Shown here piece by piece: positions 44,472-54,000 of a stretch of 64,000 bases of DNA (its first letter is position 1; every line of letters begins with the position of its first letter). A program made the position numbers and the translations under genes. The DNA is from Dyadobacter fermentans DSM 18053 (GTDB lineage: Bacteria; Bacteroidota; Bacteroidia; Cytophagales; Spirosomataceae): NCBI RefSeq assembly GCF_000023125.1, contig NC_013037.1:1736001-1800000 (forward strand). Reading direction: 5' to 3'. Below the pieces are notes generated by a model that made no database searches, was not told the origin of the DNA, and saw only the letters and a program-made list of their open reading frames with translations.

Positions 44472-45668
44472 TTAAAGCGCTTTGAAATAATTATAGCCCA
44501 GCTTGAACGGCGATATATCGAACGTAGAATGGCCGTCAATCGCCATTTCGGTCAGTATTTTGCCCAAAAACGGTGTGAATTTGGCGGCCCAGCCGGTGGC
44601 GTAAACCACGATGTTTTGATGGTTGGGTACATACGGCGGCGCAAAGTCGATCAGCAGTTCCTTGTTGGCGATCTTGCTGAGGGCTATGAGGCAGGTGGAC
44701 GTGAAATGCGGCGTCGGGTCGAGACCGGTCATATGCCGGCGCACCCATTCGGATGTGTAGGCCAGCTCCTGCGGGTTCGGCACGAGCGTGCGCTGCTCGG
44801 GACTGGCGAGCGGGTCGATCACGAAATCCGGCGCCACGCGAATGTACTCGGGATGGTCCCAGGCCACGCCCGGGAAGCCGTAAAACTGGTTACCATTCGA
44901 ACCGATGGCATTTTGGAATACAAACCAGGTGGGATATTGGATCGTCGGGTCGGTTTTCTTGAAATAGCACGACGACATATTCCAATAAGTCGCTTCGATG
45001 GTGAAACCGAGCAGATTGATCGCATTATCGACATAAGGCCCCGGCACCAACACCAGCTTTTCGCTCGTAAAAACGCCTTTCGGGGTAGTTACTTGAAACA
45101 GGCTCCCGTCCTGCTCGATGCGCGTCACCGGCGATTCGTCCTGCAAGGTCGTGTAGGGATCGCGTTCGCAGGCCTCGTACAGCGTTTCGATCGTCGCCCG
45201 GAAGTCGATGCTTGCGCCGTCTGCCTGGAAAAGGCCGGTGTAAGTATCGGGCAGGTCGCGAAAATGGTATTGCGCTTCGATCTCCCTGGCCGTGAGGCTC
45301 GTGTAAGGCACATTCAGCGCTTTGAGCGCCTGCTCGGCCTCGGCAATGTTGCCCTCCGTGGAATGCACGGCCGGATCGCCGAACCACAGCGTCCCCACCT
45401 TGTCGAGCAGGGTTTTCGGGGTGAGGCTTTGCAGCTCGTCCCAGTACGGCTGGGCATCGAGCGCCATTTGCACCATGTATTCTTCGGGGTAAGGAATGCG
45501 GTACTGGCGCGACACGCCGGCGGAGCTGCCGAGCTGGTTTTTGAAGGTAAACTGTTCCAGGACCAGCGTTTTGGCCTTTCCTTTTCCCAAATGGTAGCCG
45601 GTGGAGAGGCCAATCGCCCCTCCCCCGACCACGATCACATCGAAATGACGATCTGATGGTTGCGACAT
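44472..45668 (-). CDS. FAD-dependent oxidase of the sarcosine / N-methyltryptophan oxidase family
   Basis: 398 residues, cytoplasmic. FAD motif FDVIVVGGGAIGLSTGYHLG near the N-terminus; SSAGVSRQYRIPYPEEYM is the family's flavin loop; Cys326 in HFTSTCLIALS lies where monomeric sarcosine oxidases carry the cysteine that binds FAD covalently, and VVYATGWAAKFTPFLG replaces the usual SGHGFKF motif. The family oxidises N-methyl amino acids or similar secondary amines, giving hydrogen peroxide. The changed SGHGF motif suggests a different substrate. Second gene of the operon. Confidence 0.88.
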   Translation of the reverse strand: MSQPSDRHFDVIVVGGGAIGLSTGYHLGKGKAKTLVLEQFTFKNQLGSSAGVSRQYRIPYPEEYMVQMALDAQPYWDELQSLTPKTLLDKVGTLWFGDPAVHSTEGNIAEAEQALKALNVPYTSLTAREIEAQYHFRDLPDTYTGLFQADGASIDFRATIETLYEACERDPYTTLQDESPVTRIEQDGSLFQVTTPKGVFTSEKLVLVPGPYVDNAINLLGFTIEATYWNMSSCYFKKTDPTIQYPTWFVFQNAIGSNGNQFYGFPGVAWDHPEYIRVAPDFVIDPLASPEQRTLVPNPQELAYTSEWVRRHMTGLDPTPHFTSTCLIALSKIANKELLIDFAPPYVPNHQNIVVYATGWAAKFTPFLGKILTEMAIDGHSTFDISPFKLGYNYFKAL

Positions 45669-45702
45669 AATATCGTTTTTTATTGTGAAGGCTTTCTGAA
45701 TG

Positions 45703-46548
45703 CTATTGTTTCACGAGGGTGTTGATGTTCACATGCGGCCACTGAATCAGCTTAGACGGATCGTGGAACTGCGGAATGAACTCGATAATGGAATTCTGCG
45801 AGTATTGTAATTGAAGGAACGACCCGCCGGTGTTGGGGTTCTGCACGGTTTCGATCCAGTAGGTAGCCTCGAAACTCGTAGTATTCGCGTTCTGAACGAT
45901 GAATGGAATGTTGGTAATGCCGCCCTTGTTGGCCGTACTAACTGAAATGGTGGTGGCGGAGGTGATCGTCTGCCCGGCGATCGCGTCGTGCAAGGTCGCA
46001 TTGGGGTTCACCTTGTTGAAACCCGGCATGGGCGTCAGGTAAGGATCAGTATAGCCCAGCGGCTTCGAGCCGGGGCCGGTGATCGGCAATGTACTGATTT
46101 CGGGGAAAACGGGCGCACCGCCGGTTACCGACGAGCCGCCAAGCGCCAGCAGCGAATCCCCGTGCGGCACCGACGCCTGGCGGGCAATGCTGAACTCATC
46201 GGGGCAATCCTGCAACAAAAGCCAGGTGCCGTTTTCCGCGTGCAACAAACTGCCGTCGGTATTGCTATGAATGGTAAGCTGGTAAAGCAATGTGGGCACC
46301 TGCTGCACAATGTGCGTTCCGCGGTTGGGCGTAGGCGTGCTCAGGGGCGTTACGGTGAGGGTTTCGGTGTAGGGCTGCACGAGGAGGATAAACCCGCCCC
46401 GCTGGTTGGGGACCGCTACGAGGTTCCAGCCCTTGTTCCCCACCCACGTACCGATAAGGTCGGTAAGCGGACCGAACATGGATGTGGTTTCTGTGGGGGA
46501 GCCACCCAAACGGGTCGTTTGGGGAGCACTACTAGCAACTTTTAACAT
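45703..46548 (-). CDS. Possible haem-binding beta-barrel (nitrobindin-like) protein
   Basis: 281 residues without signal peptide. Segments MFGPLTDLIGTWVGNKGWNL, PYTETLTVTPLSTPTPNRG, SLLHAENGTWLLLQ and FEATYWIETVQNPNTGGSFL follow the strand order of nitrobindin/THAP4-type haem barrels (GTW near the start, HAE-x-GxW in the middle), but the protein is longer and has a Ser/Thr/Gly-rich middle. I do not see a certain haem ligand. It is the first gene of an operon with two flavin oxidases, 34 bp before the next. Its job may be to bind a product or cofactor. Assignment tentative. Confidence 0.7.
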   Translation of the reverse strand: MLKVASSAPQTTRLGGSPTETTSMFGPLTDLIGTWVGNKGWNLVAVPNQRGGFILLVQPYTETLTVTPLSTPTPNRGTHIVQQVPTLLYQLTIHSNTDGSLLHAENGTWLLLQDCPDEFSIARQASVPHGDSLLALGGSSVTGGAPVFPEISTLPITGPGSKPLGYTDPYLTPMPGFNKVNPNATLHDAIAGQTITSATTISVSTANKGGITNIPFIVQNANTTSFEATYWIETVQNPNTGGSFLQLQYSQNSIIEFIPQFHDPSKLIQWPHVNINTLVKQ

Positions 46549-46947
46549 GGTGTATGATGGTTAGATTGAAAAATGAATGCGGTTTCATCACGCTCTGGTT
46601 TGTGAACCCCCGCTTCATTTCCACTCCACCACCGGATTCGGATCACCTGCGTATTAGAATTAGTTTTACATTTTTCGACAAAATAGATTAGATAAATTCT
46701 ATTCAAACTATTATTATTTCTAAACTTATTTAACGGTAAAAAATCGACAGTTCGGTGACAACGATCGATCCGGGCGGCCACGGAGGAGCCGCCGGGAGAA
46801 TGCCCGGAAGTATATTTGGGAGATAAAGTCGCAGCGAAGCGCGGAGGCGGTCAGTCTGCTGAGCGCTCCGGGGTTTTGGGTGAAATCGGGGCGGGAGCCT
46901 TGTTTTCAGGCAGCGGTCAGGTGGGACTGCTGCCCGTTTTGGCGGCG
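46549..46947. promoter_or_regulatory. Intergenic region, AT-rich promoter part on the left
   Basis: 399 bp between the flavoenzyme operon start and the end of the Gfo/Idh/MocA gene, both on the minus strand. 46640-46740 is AT-rich and probably holds the operon promoter; near matches to the -7 box are one base off in spacing. 46740-46947 is GC-rich with no gene I can support. Confidence 0.4.
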
Positions 46948-48378
46948 CTAGCTTCGTGGCATTTTGTAGCCGTTGTGGTATGCATTTCCGATCAGCTTGT
47001 TGGCGGCGGCGTTGTCGAACTCGCCCTTTGCGGCGTTCCAATGCAGCGTGCTTCCCGTTCGGTAAGCGATATTGCCCATTTGAGAAAGTATAGCTACGTC
47101 GGCGCCGGCACGTATGGGTGCGTGGAGGTCGCCCATACGCCGCGAGCGGATCACTTCCACGAAGTTTTTGGCATGCTCGTCCAGCCCGTTGTCCGACGAT
47201 GCCTGGAACGGCACTGCTGCCATCCGTTTTTCGTACGGCACCACTTCCCAGCCTTTGCGATCGACGATCAGCGTCCCGTTTTCGCCCAGAAATGCTACCC
47301 CGTGCTGCCGGTTGTAAATGCCCGCACCATAGCCGATTACGTGCTCCCACTGGATATTGAAATCGTCGTACTCGAAAAGTGCCGTCAGCGTATCAGGCGT
47401 TTCCGCGCCGGGGTTTCGCATCATGGCACCACTCGCACTCACCCGCTTCGGACCAACGGCCAGCGAACCGGCGGCCGGCGAACCGGCGGACGGCGAACCG
47501 GCGGCAGGCGACCCGGCAGCAGGCGATCCTGCGGCCGGCGTACCGGCGGCAGGCGTACCGGCGGACGGCATCCCGCCCGAAGCCTTCATTCCCAGCAAGG
47601 CATAATCCAGCAAATGCACGCCCCAGTCGGTGAGAATGCCGCCTGCATAATCCCAGTACCAGCGGAACGAGCCGTGAAAGCGGTTGGCGTTGAACGCCCG
47701 TTTCGCCGCCGGGCCCAGCCACATGTTATAGTCGACGCCGGCTGGTGCAGCACCGTCCGGCCGTTGCAAAATAGGATCTCCGTAATTGAAATACCCCCAA
47801 ACCTTCACAAGGCCCACCTTGCCCAGCTTTCCCGAATGCACAAAATCGACGGCATCGGCGAAGTGCTTCTGGCTGCGCTGCCACTGCCCCACCTGCACCA
47901 CGCGCTGGTAACGTTCCTGCGCGGCCACCATCGCGCGGCATTCGGCGATGGAGTTGCCGATGGGCTTTTCCACGTACACATCTTTCCCGGCCTCGCAGGC
48001 CTCGGCCATCATCAGGCAATGCCAGTGGTCGGGCGTGCCAATCACCACCGCATCAATGTCCTTGTTTTCCAGCACCCTGCGGTAATCACCGAAGGTTTTT
48101 ACCTGAATGCCTTTTGAAGCGAATTCGCCGGCGCGTTTATCGAGCACGTTGCGGTCCACGTCGCAGAGTGCCACGCATTCGACACCGGGATTTTTAATCA
48201 CTGCATTCACATCCGCCCACCCCATGCTGTTGATCCCGATCGCGGCTACGCGGATTTTGTCGGCAGCCGAACCGGCCCTGCGACCAACTTGCGCAGGTTC
48301 TGCAAAAATGGGGGAAAGCCCGGCGCCGGCGGCGAAGGCTGTGGCGGAATGGATGAATTTTCTTCTGGAAATAGTCAT
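46948..48378 (-). CDS. Tat-exported Gfo/Idh/MocA-family oxidoreductase with pentapeptide-repeat insert
   Basis: 476 residues. Twin-arginine signal (MTISRRKFIHSATAFAAGAG) for periplasmic export of the folded enzyme. NAD-binding Rossmann domain (IRVAAIGINSMGWADVN, CDVDRNVLDKR, VIGTPDHWHCLMMAEACEAG, EKPIGNSIAECRAM), then the C-terminal catalytic domain (WYWDYAGGILTDWGVHLLDY, FLGENGTLIVDRKGWEVVP). Between the two halves of that domain, residues about 267-306 are a low-complexity stretch of eight pentads related to AAGSP, encoded by a 15-bp tandem repeat. Relatives lack such an insert. It is divergent from the sigma factor of the pectin locus. Substrate, probably a sugar, unknown. Confidence 0.93.
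   Translation of the reverse strand: MTISRRKFIHSATAFAAGAGLSPIFAEPAQVGRRAGSAADKIRVAAIGINSMGWADVNAVIKNPGVECVALCDVDRNVLDKRAGEFASKGIQVKTFGDYRRVLENKDIDAVVIGTPDHWHCLMMAEACEAGKDVYVEKPIGNSIAECRAMVAAQERYQRVVQVGQWQRSQKHFADAVDFVHSGKLGKVGLVKVWGYFNYGDPILQRPDGAAPAGVDYNMWLGPAAKRAFNANRFHGSFRWYWDYAGGILTDWGVHLLDYALLGMKASGGMPSAGTPAAGTPAAGSPAAGSPAAGSPSAGSPAAGSLAVGPKRVSASGAMMRNPGAETPDTLTALFEYDDFNIQWEHVIGYGAGIYNRQHGVAFLGENGTLIVDRKGWEVVPYEKRMAAVPFQASSDNGLDEHAKNFVEVIRSRRMGDLHAPIRAGADVAILSQMGNIAYRTGSTLHWNAAKGEFDNAAANKLIGNAYHNGYKMPRS
47461..47580. repeat. 15-bp tandem repeat inside the oxidoreductase gene
   Basis: Eight units (the last degenerate) of a 15-bp consensus close to cggcgaaccggcggc, in frame with the gene; on the minus strand they encode (A/S)AG(T/S)P pentads. 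Units differ by a few bases each, so the array is not fresh. Confidence 0.9.
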
Positions 48379-48721
48379 GACAAATCAAGGTGTTGAATGG
48401 CTTAAAACAAAGGCTGTGGCGGCGGACATTTACCGCCGCTTTTACACAAAGTATTCCTTTAATATTTCAAATGTCATTCTGACAAATCTAGCCGGATAAT
48501 TTTGTCTTGCCGGGAAAAAGTATGGCTTTCCTTATAAAAATCCCGAATGACAACGTTCCCGGCAACGTCTGCGTAAAAAAATCGGCCGATTGCATTGGTC
48601 ACGATCAAAAATGGATTCAAATTAAGTCCGGGCAAGTATCCGGCAAATTGGCACCTATCGGAATAATCCAATTTTCTTTCAGGATGGCCCGCACCGGCTT
48701 TACGACACTATCCAGCAGCAA
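48379..48721. promoter_or_regulatory. Divergent region between oxidoreductase and sigma gene
   Basis: 343 bp. It must hold promoters for both directions, but I found no full TAnnTTTG match at a proper distance. A short hairpin (GGCGG...CCGCC, about 48420-48438) lies near the left side. No gene seen. Confidence 0.35.
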
Positions 48722-49270
48722 ATGAACCTTAAATCTCTTTCGGACCAACACCTCGTCGACGCAATGCGCCACGACGACGGCATGGCATTCCGGGAGATTT
48801 ACCAGCGCTACTGGAAAAAAATGTACCTGCTCGCACTCCGCAAGGTGGACGACCGCGAAGCAGTCGAAAGCATCGTCCAGGATGTGTTCCTGCGACTTTG
48901 GGAGCGCCGCGACCTTTTGCAGATCGACAACCTCGAAGCCTACCTGATCACGTCGGTCAAATATTCGTGCATCAACCATTTCAAATCGGCCATGGTGCGC
49001 GAGAAATACATGGCACACGCATTCGCCGGCTATTCCGACTCCATTTGCTCCACCGAAGAGCAGCTCAATGCAAGCGAGCTCATGCGGAACATCGAGGAGC
49101 GCCTCAGCCATTTTCCCGAAAAAGCCCAGACCATCTTCCGCCTCCACCGCCTCGAAAACCAATCCACCCGCGAAATCGCCTCCCAAATCCAAATGCCCCA
49201 ACGCACCGTCGAGCATCACCTAAGCTTGGTAGTGAAGGCATTGCGGGTTTATTTAAAGGATTATTTTTGA
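48722..49270 (+). CDS. ECF sigma-70 factor (Bacteroidetes SusC/FecR type)
   Basis: 182 residues. Region 2 at about 20-75 (FREIYQRYWKKMYLLALRKV, ESIVQDVFLRLWERRD) and region 4 at about 120-172 (LSHFPEKAQTIFRLHRLENQ, STREIASQIQMPQRTVEHHL). It would activate the susC-susD-hydrolase operon downstream. Unusually, the matching FecR gene is separated from it by a 618-bp repeat-rich stretch instead of a short gap. Confidence 0.95.
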   Translation: MNLKSLSDQHLVDAMRHDDGMAFREIYQRYWKKMYLLALRKVDDREAVESIVQDVFLRLWERRDLLQIDNLEAYLITSVKYSCINHFKSAMVREKYMAHAFAGYSDSICSTEEQLNASELMRNIEERLSHFPEKAQTIFRLHRLENQSTREIASQIQMPQRTVEHHLSLVVKALRVYLKDYF

Positions 49271-49319
49271 AAAGGGCAGCAATGGAAAAAGCGGAAAGCG
49301 AACGAAGAGGAAGTGGACG

Positions 49320-49412
49320 ATGGTAAAGTTGAGTCAAGAACGCATGAAAAGCCACAGAGTGGCAGATGGCAAAGTGGAGTCCAAGAACGCATGAAAAGCC
49401 ACGGAGTGGCAG
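49320..49412 (+). repeat. Tandem direct duplication of about 46 bp
   Basis: Two adjacent copies, 49320-49365 and 49366-49412, share for example AAGAACGCATGAAAAGCCAC and differ by only a few bases. They lie just after the sigma gene and directly before the inverted-repeat element. Confidence 0.85.
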
Positions 49413-49547
49413 CCTGTTTATAGAAATAGCAATGCAATCGGGTGGCTGGCTCCGTCGGAGCCTCCTTCGCTGTGATTAGGAGGCTCCGACGGAGCCAAAA
49501 CGTGGGGCACGTTCGGATTGCTATAAACAGGGTGGCCCTAGCGGGCC
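49413..49547. mobile_element. REP/MITE-like nested inverted-repeat element
   Basis: Outer arms CCTGTTTATAG (49413-49423) and CTATAAACAGG (49521-49531) are perfect complements. Inside is a perfect 19-bp inverted repeat GGCTCCGTCGGAGCCTCCT (49448-49466) with 49478-49496, each arm itself palindromic. Two small hairpins follow (CGTG/CACG at 49501-49511 and GGCCC/GGGCC at 49534-49547). There is no coding capacity, so it would move only with a transposase from elsewhere, such as a RAYT-type enzyme (inference). Confidence 0.6.
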
Positions 49548-49573
49548 TGTTTGCTTTGCCGTTTTTGCTGGGT

Positions 49574-49755
49574 TCGTTTCCACCCGATCTTGCATTCCTT
49601 CCATTCATTCCACCCAATCCTCCATCCTTCTATACCCTTTCCACCCAATCTTCCATTCCACCCGTTACATTGCATCCGAATCCTTCATCGCACCCATTCC
49701 ACCATTCCTTCGGTTCCTCCCGTTGTACCCTGCCTTCCACTCCGCCTTTCCCCAA
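49574..49755. repeat. Pyrimidine-rich low-complexity tract with TTCCACCC repeats
   Basis: About 180 bp with very few purines on the plus strand. Imperfect units like TTCCACCCAATCTTCCATTCC recur three to four times. A short open frame across it has repetitive Pro/His/Ser content and is not a gene. The part 49756-49888 before the FecR gene is AT-rich and has no clear element. Confidence 0.6.
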
Positions 49756-49888
49756 ATTGCATTAAACCCATAACTTTTTACACAAACAACCCTCCCAATA
49801 TAATTAATCCAATAACATTTAAAAACTTTTGCGGAATACCGGGTTGCATTTTGACTACTTACCGGAAACACTAGCAGCCATTCAGGCA

Positions 49889-50935
49889 ATGAACCGGGAA
49901 CAATTCGCAGCATTATTGGAGAAATATCAGGAGGGACGATGCTCTGAGCAGGAAAAACAGCTCGTGGAGCATTGGTTCGCGCTGCTGGAAAACGAGAATG
50001 CAGACGATGTTTCGGAGAATGATCTGGACGGGGCCGGAGACCGGATGTGGGTATCTATGCAGGAACAGGCATCCCTGCCCGATCTCCATGAGCGCGAAAG
50101 ACGCAGTCCGCTTCGGTCCGTTTACCTGCGGTGGGCGGCTATGGCGGCTTCCCTCGTACTGATCGGCTGGTTTTTCACGGGCCGGCGCGCCGACCGCAAT
50201 GTGCCGCTCACGGCTTACACCTGGCAGGAGCAGCGGAACGACGGCGAAACCGTCCTCCCCGTTATGCTGGAAGATAGCAGCGTGGTAGAGCTGCGTCCGG
50301 GCAGTTCATTGCGTTATCCGAGCCGGTTTAGTGAGGAAAAAAGGGAGGTGGTGCTGAAAGGCGATGGGTTTTTCAGTGTTAGAAAAAATTCCAAAAAGCC
50401 GTTTTACGTGCATTCCGGCGGGGTTACGACCAAGGTGCTCGGGACGAGTTTCCGGGTGAATACCGGGGCCGACGGCCGGCAAACGAAGGTAGAAGTGGTG
50501 ACCGGCCTGGTGTCGGTGTACAGCGAGCGTAACAGCAAAGAGGAGGTGGATATGCTCGTGAGCCCCAACCACACCGCTACATTCGACCGCAGTTCCGGCA
50601 GGTTTTCGGCAGGGCTGTCGGAGCGACCGCGATTGCTGAATGCCGGGGTGTCGTTCCGGTTTCGTAATGCGCCGTTGTCGCAGGTAGCGCAGCACCTGCG
50701 CGATGCGTGGGGCGTGGATGTGTATGCCGAAACGAGCCAGATCATGAACTGCCCTCTCACCGCCGACCTGAGCGGACAGCCGCTTTTTGTACAAATGGAC
50801 ATCATTTGCGCCGCCCTGGGCGCCAGATATAAGGTAAGCGGATCGACCATCCGCATTTCAGGGCCGGGCTGCCAAAGCCGCGGAACGCACGCTTTCCAGA
50901 CACGTAAACCCAATCATTCCGATATGCATACATAG
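49889..50935 (+). CDS. FecR-family anti-sigma factor
   Basis: 348 residues from the ATG at 49889 (MNREQFAALLEKYQEGRCSE). The N-terminal DUF4880-like helices bind the sigma factor (about 1-60), a membrane segment follows (LRWAAMAASLVLIGWFF, about 85-102), then the periplasmic FecR domain (LPVMLEDSSVVELRPGSSL, VLKGDGFFSVRKNSKKPFYV, KVLGTSFRVNTGA) and the C-terminal DUF4974-type domain (NAPLSQVAQHLRDAWGVDVY). It links the STN domain of the next receptor to the sigma factor upstream. Confidence 0.95.
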   Translation: MNREQFAALLEKYQEGRCSEQEKQLVEHWFALLENENADDVSENDLDGAGDRMWVSMQEQASLPDLHERERRSPLRSVYLRWAAMAASLVLIGWFFTGRRADRNVPLTAYTWQEQRNDGETVLPVMLEDSSVVELRPGSSLRYPSRFSEEKREVVLKGDGFFSVRKNSKKPFYVHSGGVTTKVLGTSFRVNTGADGRQTKVEVVTGLVSVYSERNSKEEVDMLVSPNHTATFDRSSGRFSAGLSERPRLLNAGVSFRFRNAPLSQVAQHLRDAWGVDVYAETSQIMNCPLTADLSGQPLFVQMDIICAALGARYKVSGSTIRISGPGCQSRGTHAFQTRKPNHSDMHT

Positions 50936-50948
50936 CCGCCAACGAAAA

Positions 50949-50978
50949 CGCTGGCCATGCAGCGAACATGGGCCAGCG
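50949..50978. terminator. Stem-loop in the FecR-SusC gap, T run on the minus strand
   Basis: CGCTGGCCATG (50949-50959) pairs with 50967-50978 (one bulged G), loop of seven. On the minus strand TTTT follows, so it would end antisense transcription; on the plus strand it sits in the susC leader. The same layout occurs in the FecR-SusC gap at 1810-1844. Confidence 0.5.
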
Positions 50979-51066
50979 CCAGAAAAAATCCGGGAGACCG
51001 ACAGCGAATCGAGCCACTCCGGAGCTTCATTTTATCAAATGTCCATTCAATAAAACATTTAAAGGT

Positions 51067-54000
51067 ATGAAAAAAACAGAACCTTTACTTTTTAGCCTTA
51101 CCGGTTACAAGGGCAAAAATTCTACCCGCAAACTGCTATTATGGTTCGTGGTGGTTACCCTGCTCGCCTGTCAGTCGGCATTGGCGATCGATTTTCAGCA
51201 GGAAGTAATGTCGCGGCTGGTGACGCTCAAAATCCGCAATCAGCGGTTTGAAAAAGTCATCAACAGCATCGAAAAACAGACCAAAGCCCGCATCGTGTAC
51301 AGTTCCGAGCGCGTGAATGTGGCCCGGACGGTGAGTGTGGAGGTCAATAATGTGCGCCTGGATGCCGTTTTGGACGAAATCCTCTCCCCTTTGAACCTCA
51401 CCTACCGCGTGGTAGGCGGGCAGATCGTCCTGGAAAATGCGGCGCGCGAGGAATCAATGGCCCCGCAGAAAAGCCAGGCCGTCGACCGCACCATTTCCGG
51501 CGTACTGACCGATGAAAAGAATGCCGTACTGCCGGGCGTGAGCGTGGTGCTGAAAGGGACCAACCGCGGAACTACCAGCGACGGCGAGGGCAAATTCAGC
51601 CTCATTGTGCCCGACGACCCTTCGGCCATTCTCACGTTTTCGTTCGTAGGTTACCAGAGCCAGGACGTGGTGCTGGGCGCGCAGACCGCATTTAATGTAT
51701 CCCTGAAACCGGATATTGGTGCCTTGGAAGAGGTGGTGGTGATCGGCTATGGCGCCGTGCGCAAGCGTGACCTCACCGGCTCGGTGGTGCAGCTCAAAAG
51801 CGAGCAGCTGAAAGAAGTGCCTTCCAACAACGTCCTCGACGCCGTACAGGGCAAGATCGCCGGTGCGGACATTACCCGCAGCAGCGGCCAGGCGGGCGCG
51901 GGCGTGAACATTACCATTCGTGGTAACCGTTCGATAGGTGGAAACAACTCCCCGCTCATTATCGTCGACGGCGTGCAGTACGGAGACCTGGCGGACATCA
52001 ACTCGAACGACATCGAATCCATGGAAGTGCTGAAAGATGCGTCCTCGATTGCGATCTACGGCTCACGCGGTGCGAACGGCGTTATTTTGATTACGACCAA
52101 AAAAGGAAGAAGCGGTCGTCCGGACATTTCTTTCAACTCCTACGCGGGTGTTTCGCAGGTGACCATGTATCCCCGCGCGATGAATATCACCGAATTCCGC
52201 GATTTCAAACGCGAAGCCTGGCGTGCCGCGGGCGTGTGGAATAGCCCTGCCGACGATCCGGCGATTTTCACCAACGTAGCCGAATACGACGCATTGCAAA
52301 AAGGGACCTGGACGGATTATCAGAAAGAACTCATTCACCCGGGCTTTCAGCAGAACTACCAGCTGGGCTTCCGGGGAGGCTCGGAAAAGCTGAAATCCTA
52401 CGTTTCAGTGGATTATTTCAATGAAAAAGGCGTGCTTAAAATGGACGAAATGAAGCGCTACACCGCGCGCCTCAACGTGGATTACACGCTTACCGACTGG
52501 ATGAAGATCGGGTTGCAAAGCCAGCTCACCTACTACAACCAGAGCGTCCGCCGCGACCCCCTGAACCAGGCCAACAAAATCAGCCCGCTGGGCTCGCTCT
52601 ATGACGAAAACGGCAATTTCAACTTCATCATGCTCGACGGACAAACTGCCAACCCGCTTTCGGACGAGCAGCCCGGCGTATTTAACAACAATATTCTCAC
52701 AACCCGCACGCTCACAAACGGTTATGTAGAAATTACACCATTGAAAGGACTAACATTCCGCAGCACATTGGGCGCCAACCTGTCCAGCTCGCGCAACGGG
52801 GCATATTCCTCACCGAAGTCCATCGACCGCTCGCTGACAGGCAAATCCCTGGCTACTTATAATGTATCCAACGGCCGTACCATTAACTGGGAGAACGTGC
52901 TCACTTACCAAAAGGTATTTGAACAACATAGCTTTACTTTCACGGGAATCGGTAGCTCGCTCGCGACGGTTTCGGACAATGCGTCGGCATCGGGGGTAAA
53001 CCAGCTGATTCCCTCGCAGCTCTTTTACTCCCTCGGCAGCGCTACGGAAGAGATTAAAATCAATTCGGCCTATTCCAAAAACAACCTCGTTTCCTTTGCA
53101 GCGCGGGTGAATTATGGCTTTAAGGAGCGGTACTTGCTCACGCTGACAGCACGGAAGGACGGCTCGTCCAAACTCGCGCCGGGCAACAAATGGACATTCT
53201 TCCCTTCGGCGGCATTCGCATGGCGGATCATCGACGAGGGTTTTATGAAAAATGTAAAGAAACTCAGCGATCTGAAACTGCGTGTGAGCTACGGTATCGC
53301 GGGTAATGACCCATCCGGCCCTTATGCGACGCAAACCACCCTCACGCGCATTGCATTCGGATTCGACGAAGTGGCTTATCCGGCCTACACTTTCTCCCGG
53401 AATGTCGGCAATGCGGCCCTGGGCTGGGAGCTTTCGGCGACGCAAAACCTGGGTCTTGACTTCGGGCTGTTCGATGGCCGCATTAATGGTTCGATCGACT
53501 ACTACGACACCCGCACGTCCGACCTGCTGCTCGATCGCGGCCTGCCGCCAACTACCGGCGTAACCACCGTGAAACAGAATATCGGTAAAACCCGCAACCG
53601 CGGAATCGAGGTCGTATTGGGGACCACCAATGTGCGCACCCGCGATTTTACCTGGAATACCAACCTCACATTTACCAAAAACAAAGAAGAGATCACCGAA
53701 CTCGTAACGGAGGGCAACGACATTGGCAACGGCTGGTTCATCGGCAGCCCGATCAGCGTTTTCTACGATTATGAAAAACTGGGAATCTGGCAGACATCGG
53801 AAGCGGAACAGGCGAAAGCAATGTCGCCCACGCAGCTGCCCGGTGAGATTAAGGTAAAAGACCAGAATGGCGACGGCAAGATCGACGCCGTGAACGACCG
53901 CGTGATCCTCGGCACCCCGCGCCCGAAATGGAGCGGCGGCCTGGACAATACCATCAAGTTCAAAGGGTTTGACCTGAATTTCATGATTTACGCAAGGATA

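Noticed and set aside
43215..45656. Long open frame on the plus strand (over 800 codons)
   Set aside because: It is antisense to two clear flavoenzyme genes, is rich in Arg/His/Val without motifs, and arises from the GC-rich third positions of the real genes.
47461..47580. Repeat array considered as CRISPR
   Set aside because: The 15-bp units are contiguous without spacers and stay in frame with the gene.
46816..48117. Plus-strand open frame with Gly/Arg/Thr repeats
   Set aside because: It translates the 15-bp repeat of the oxidoreductase gene on the wrong strand; the minus strand encodes a Tat-exported enzyme with family motifs.
49551..49874. Short plus-strand open frame over the pyrimidine-rich tract
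   Set aside because: Product is low-complexity Pro/His/Ser/Phe that follows from the base bias; no start signal or domain.
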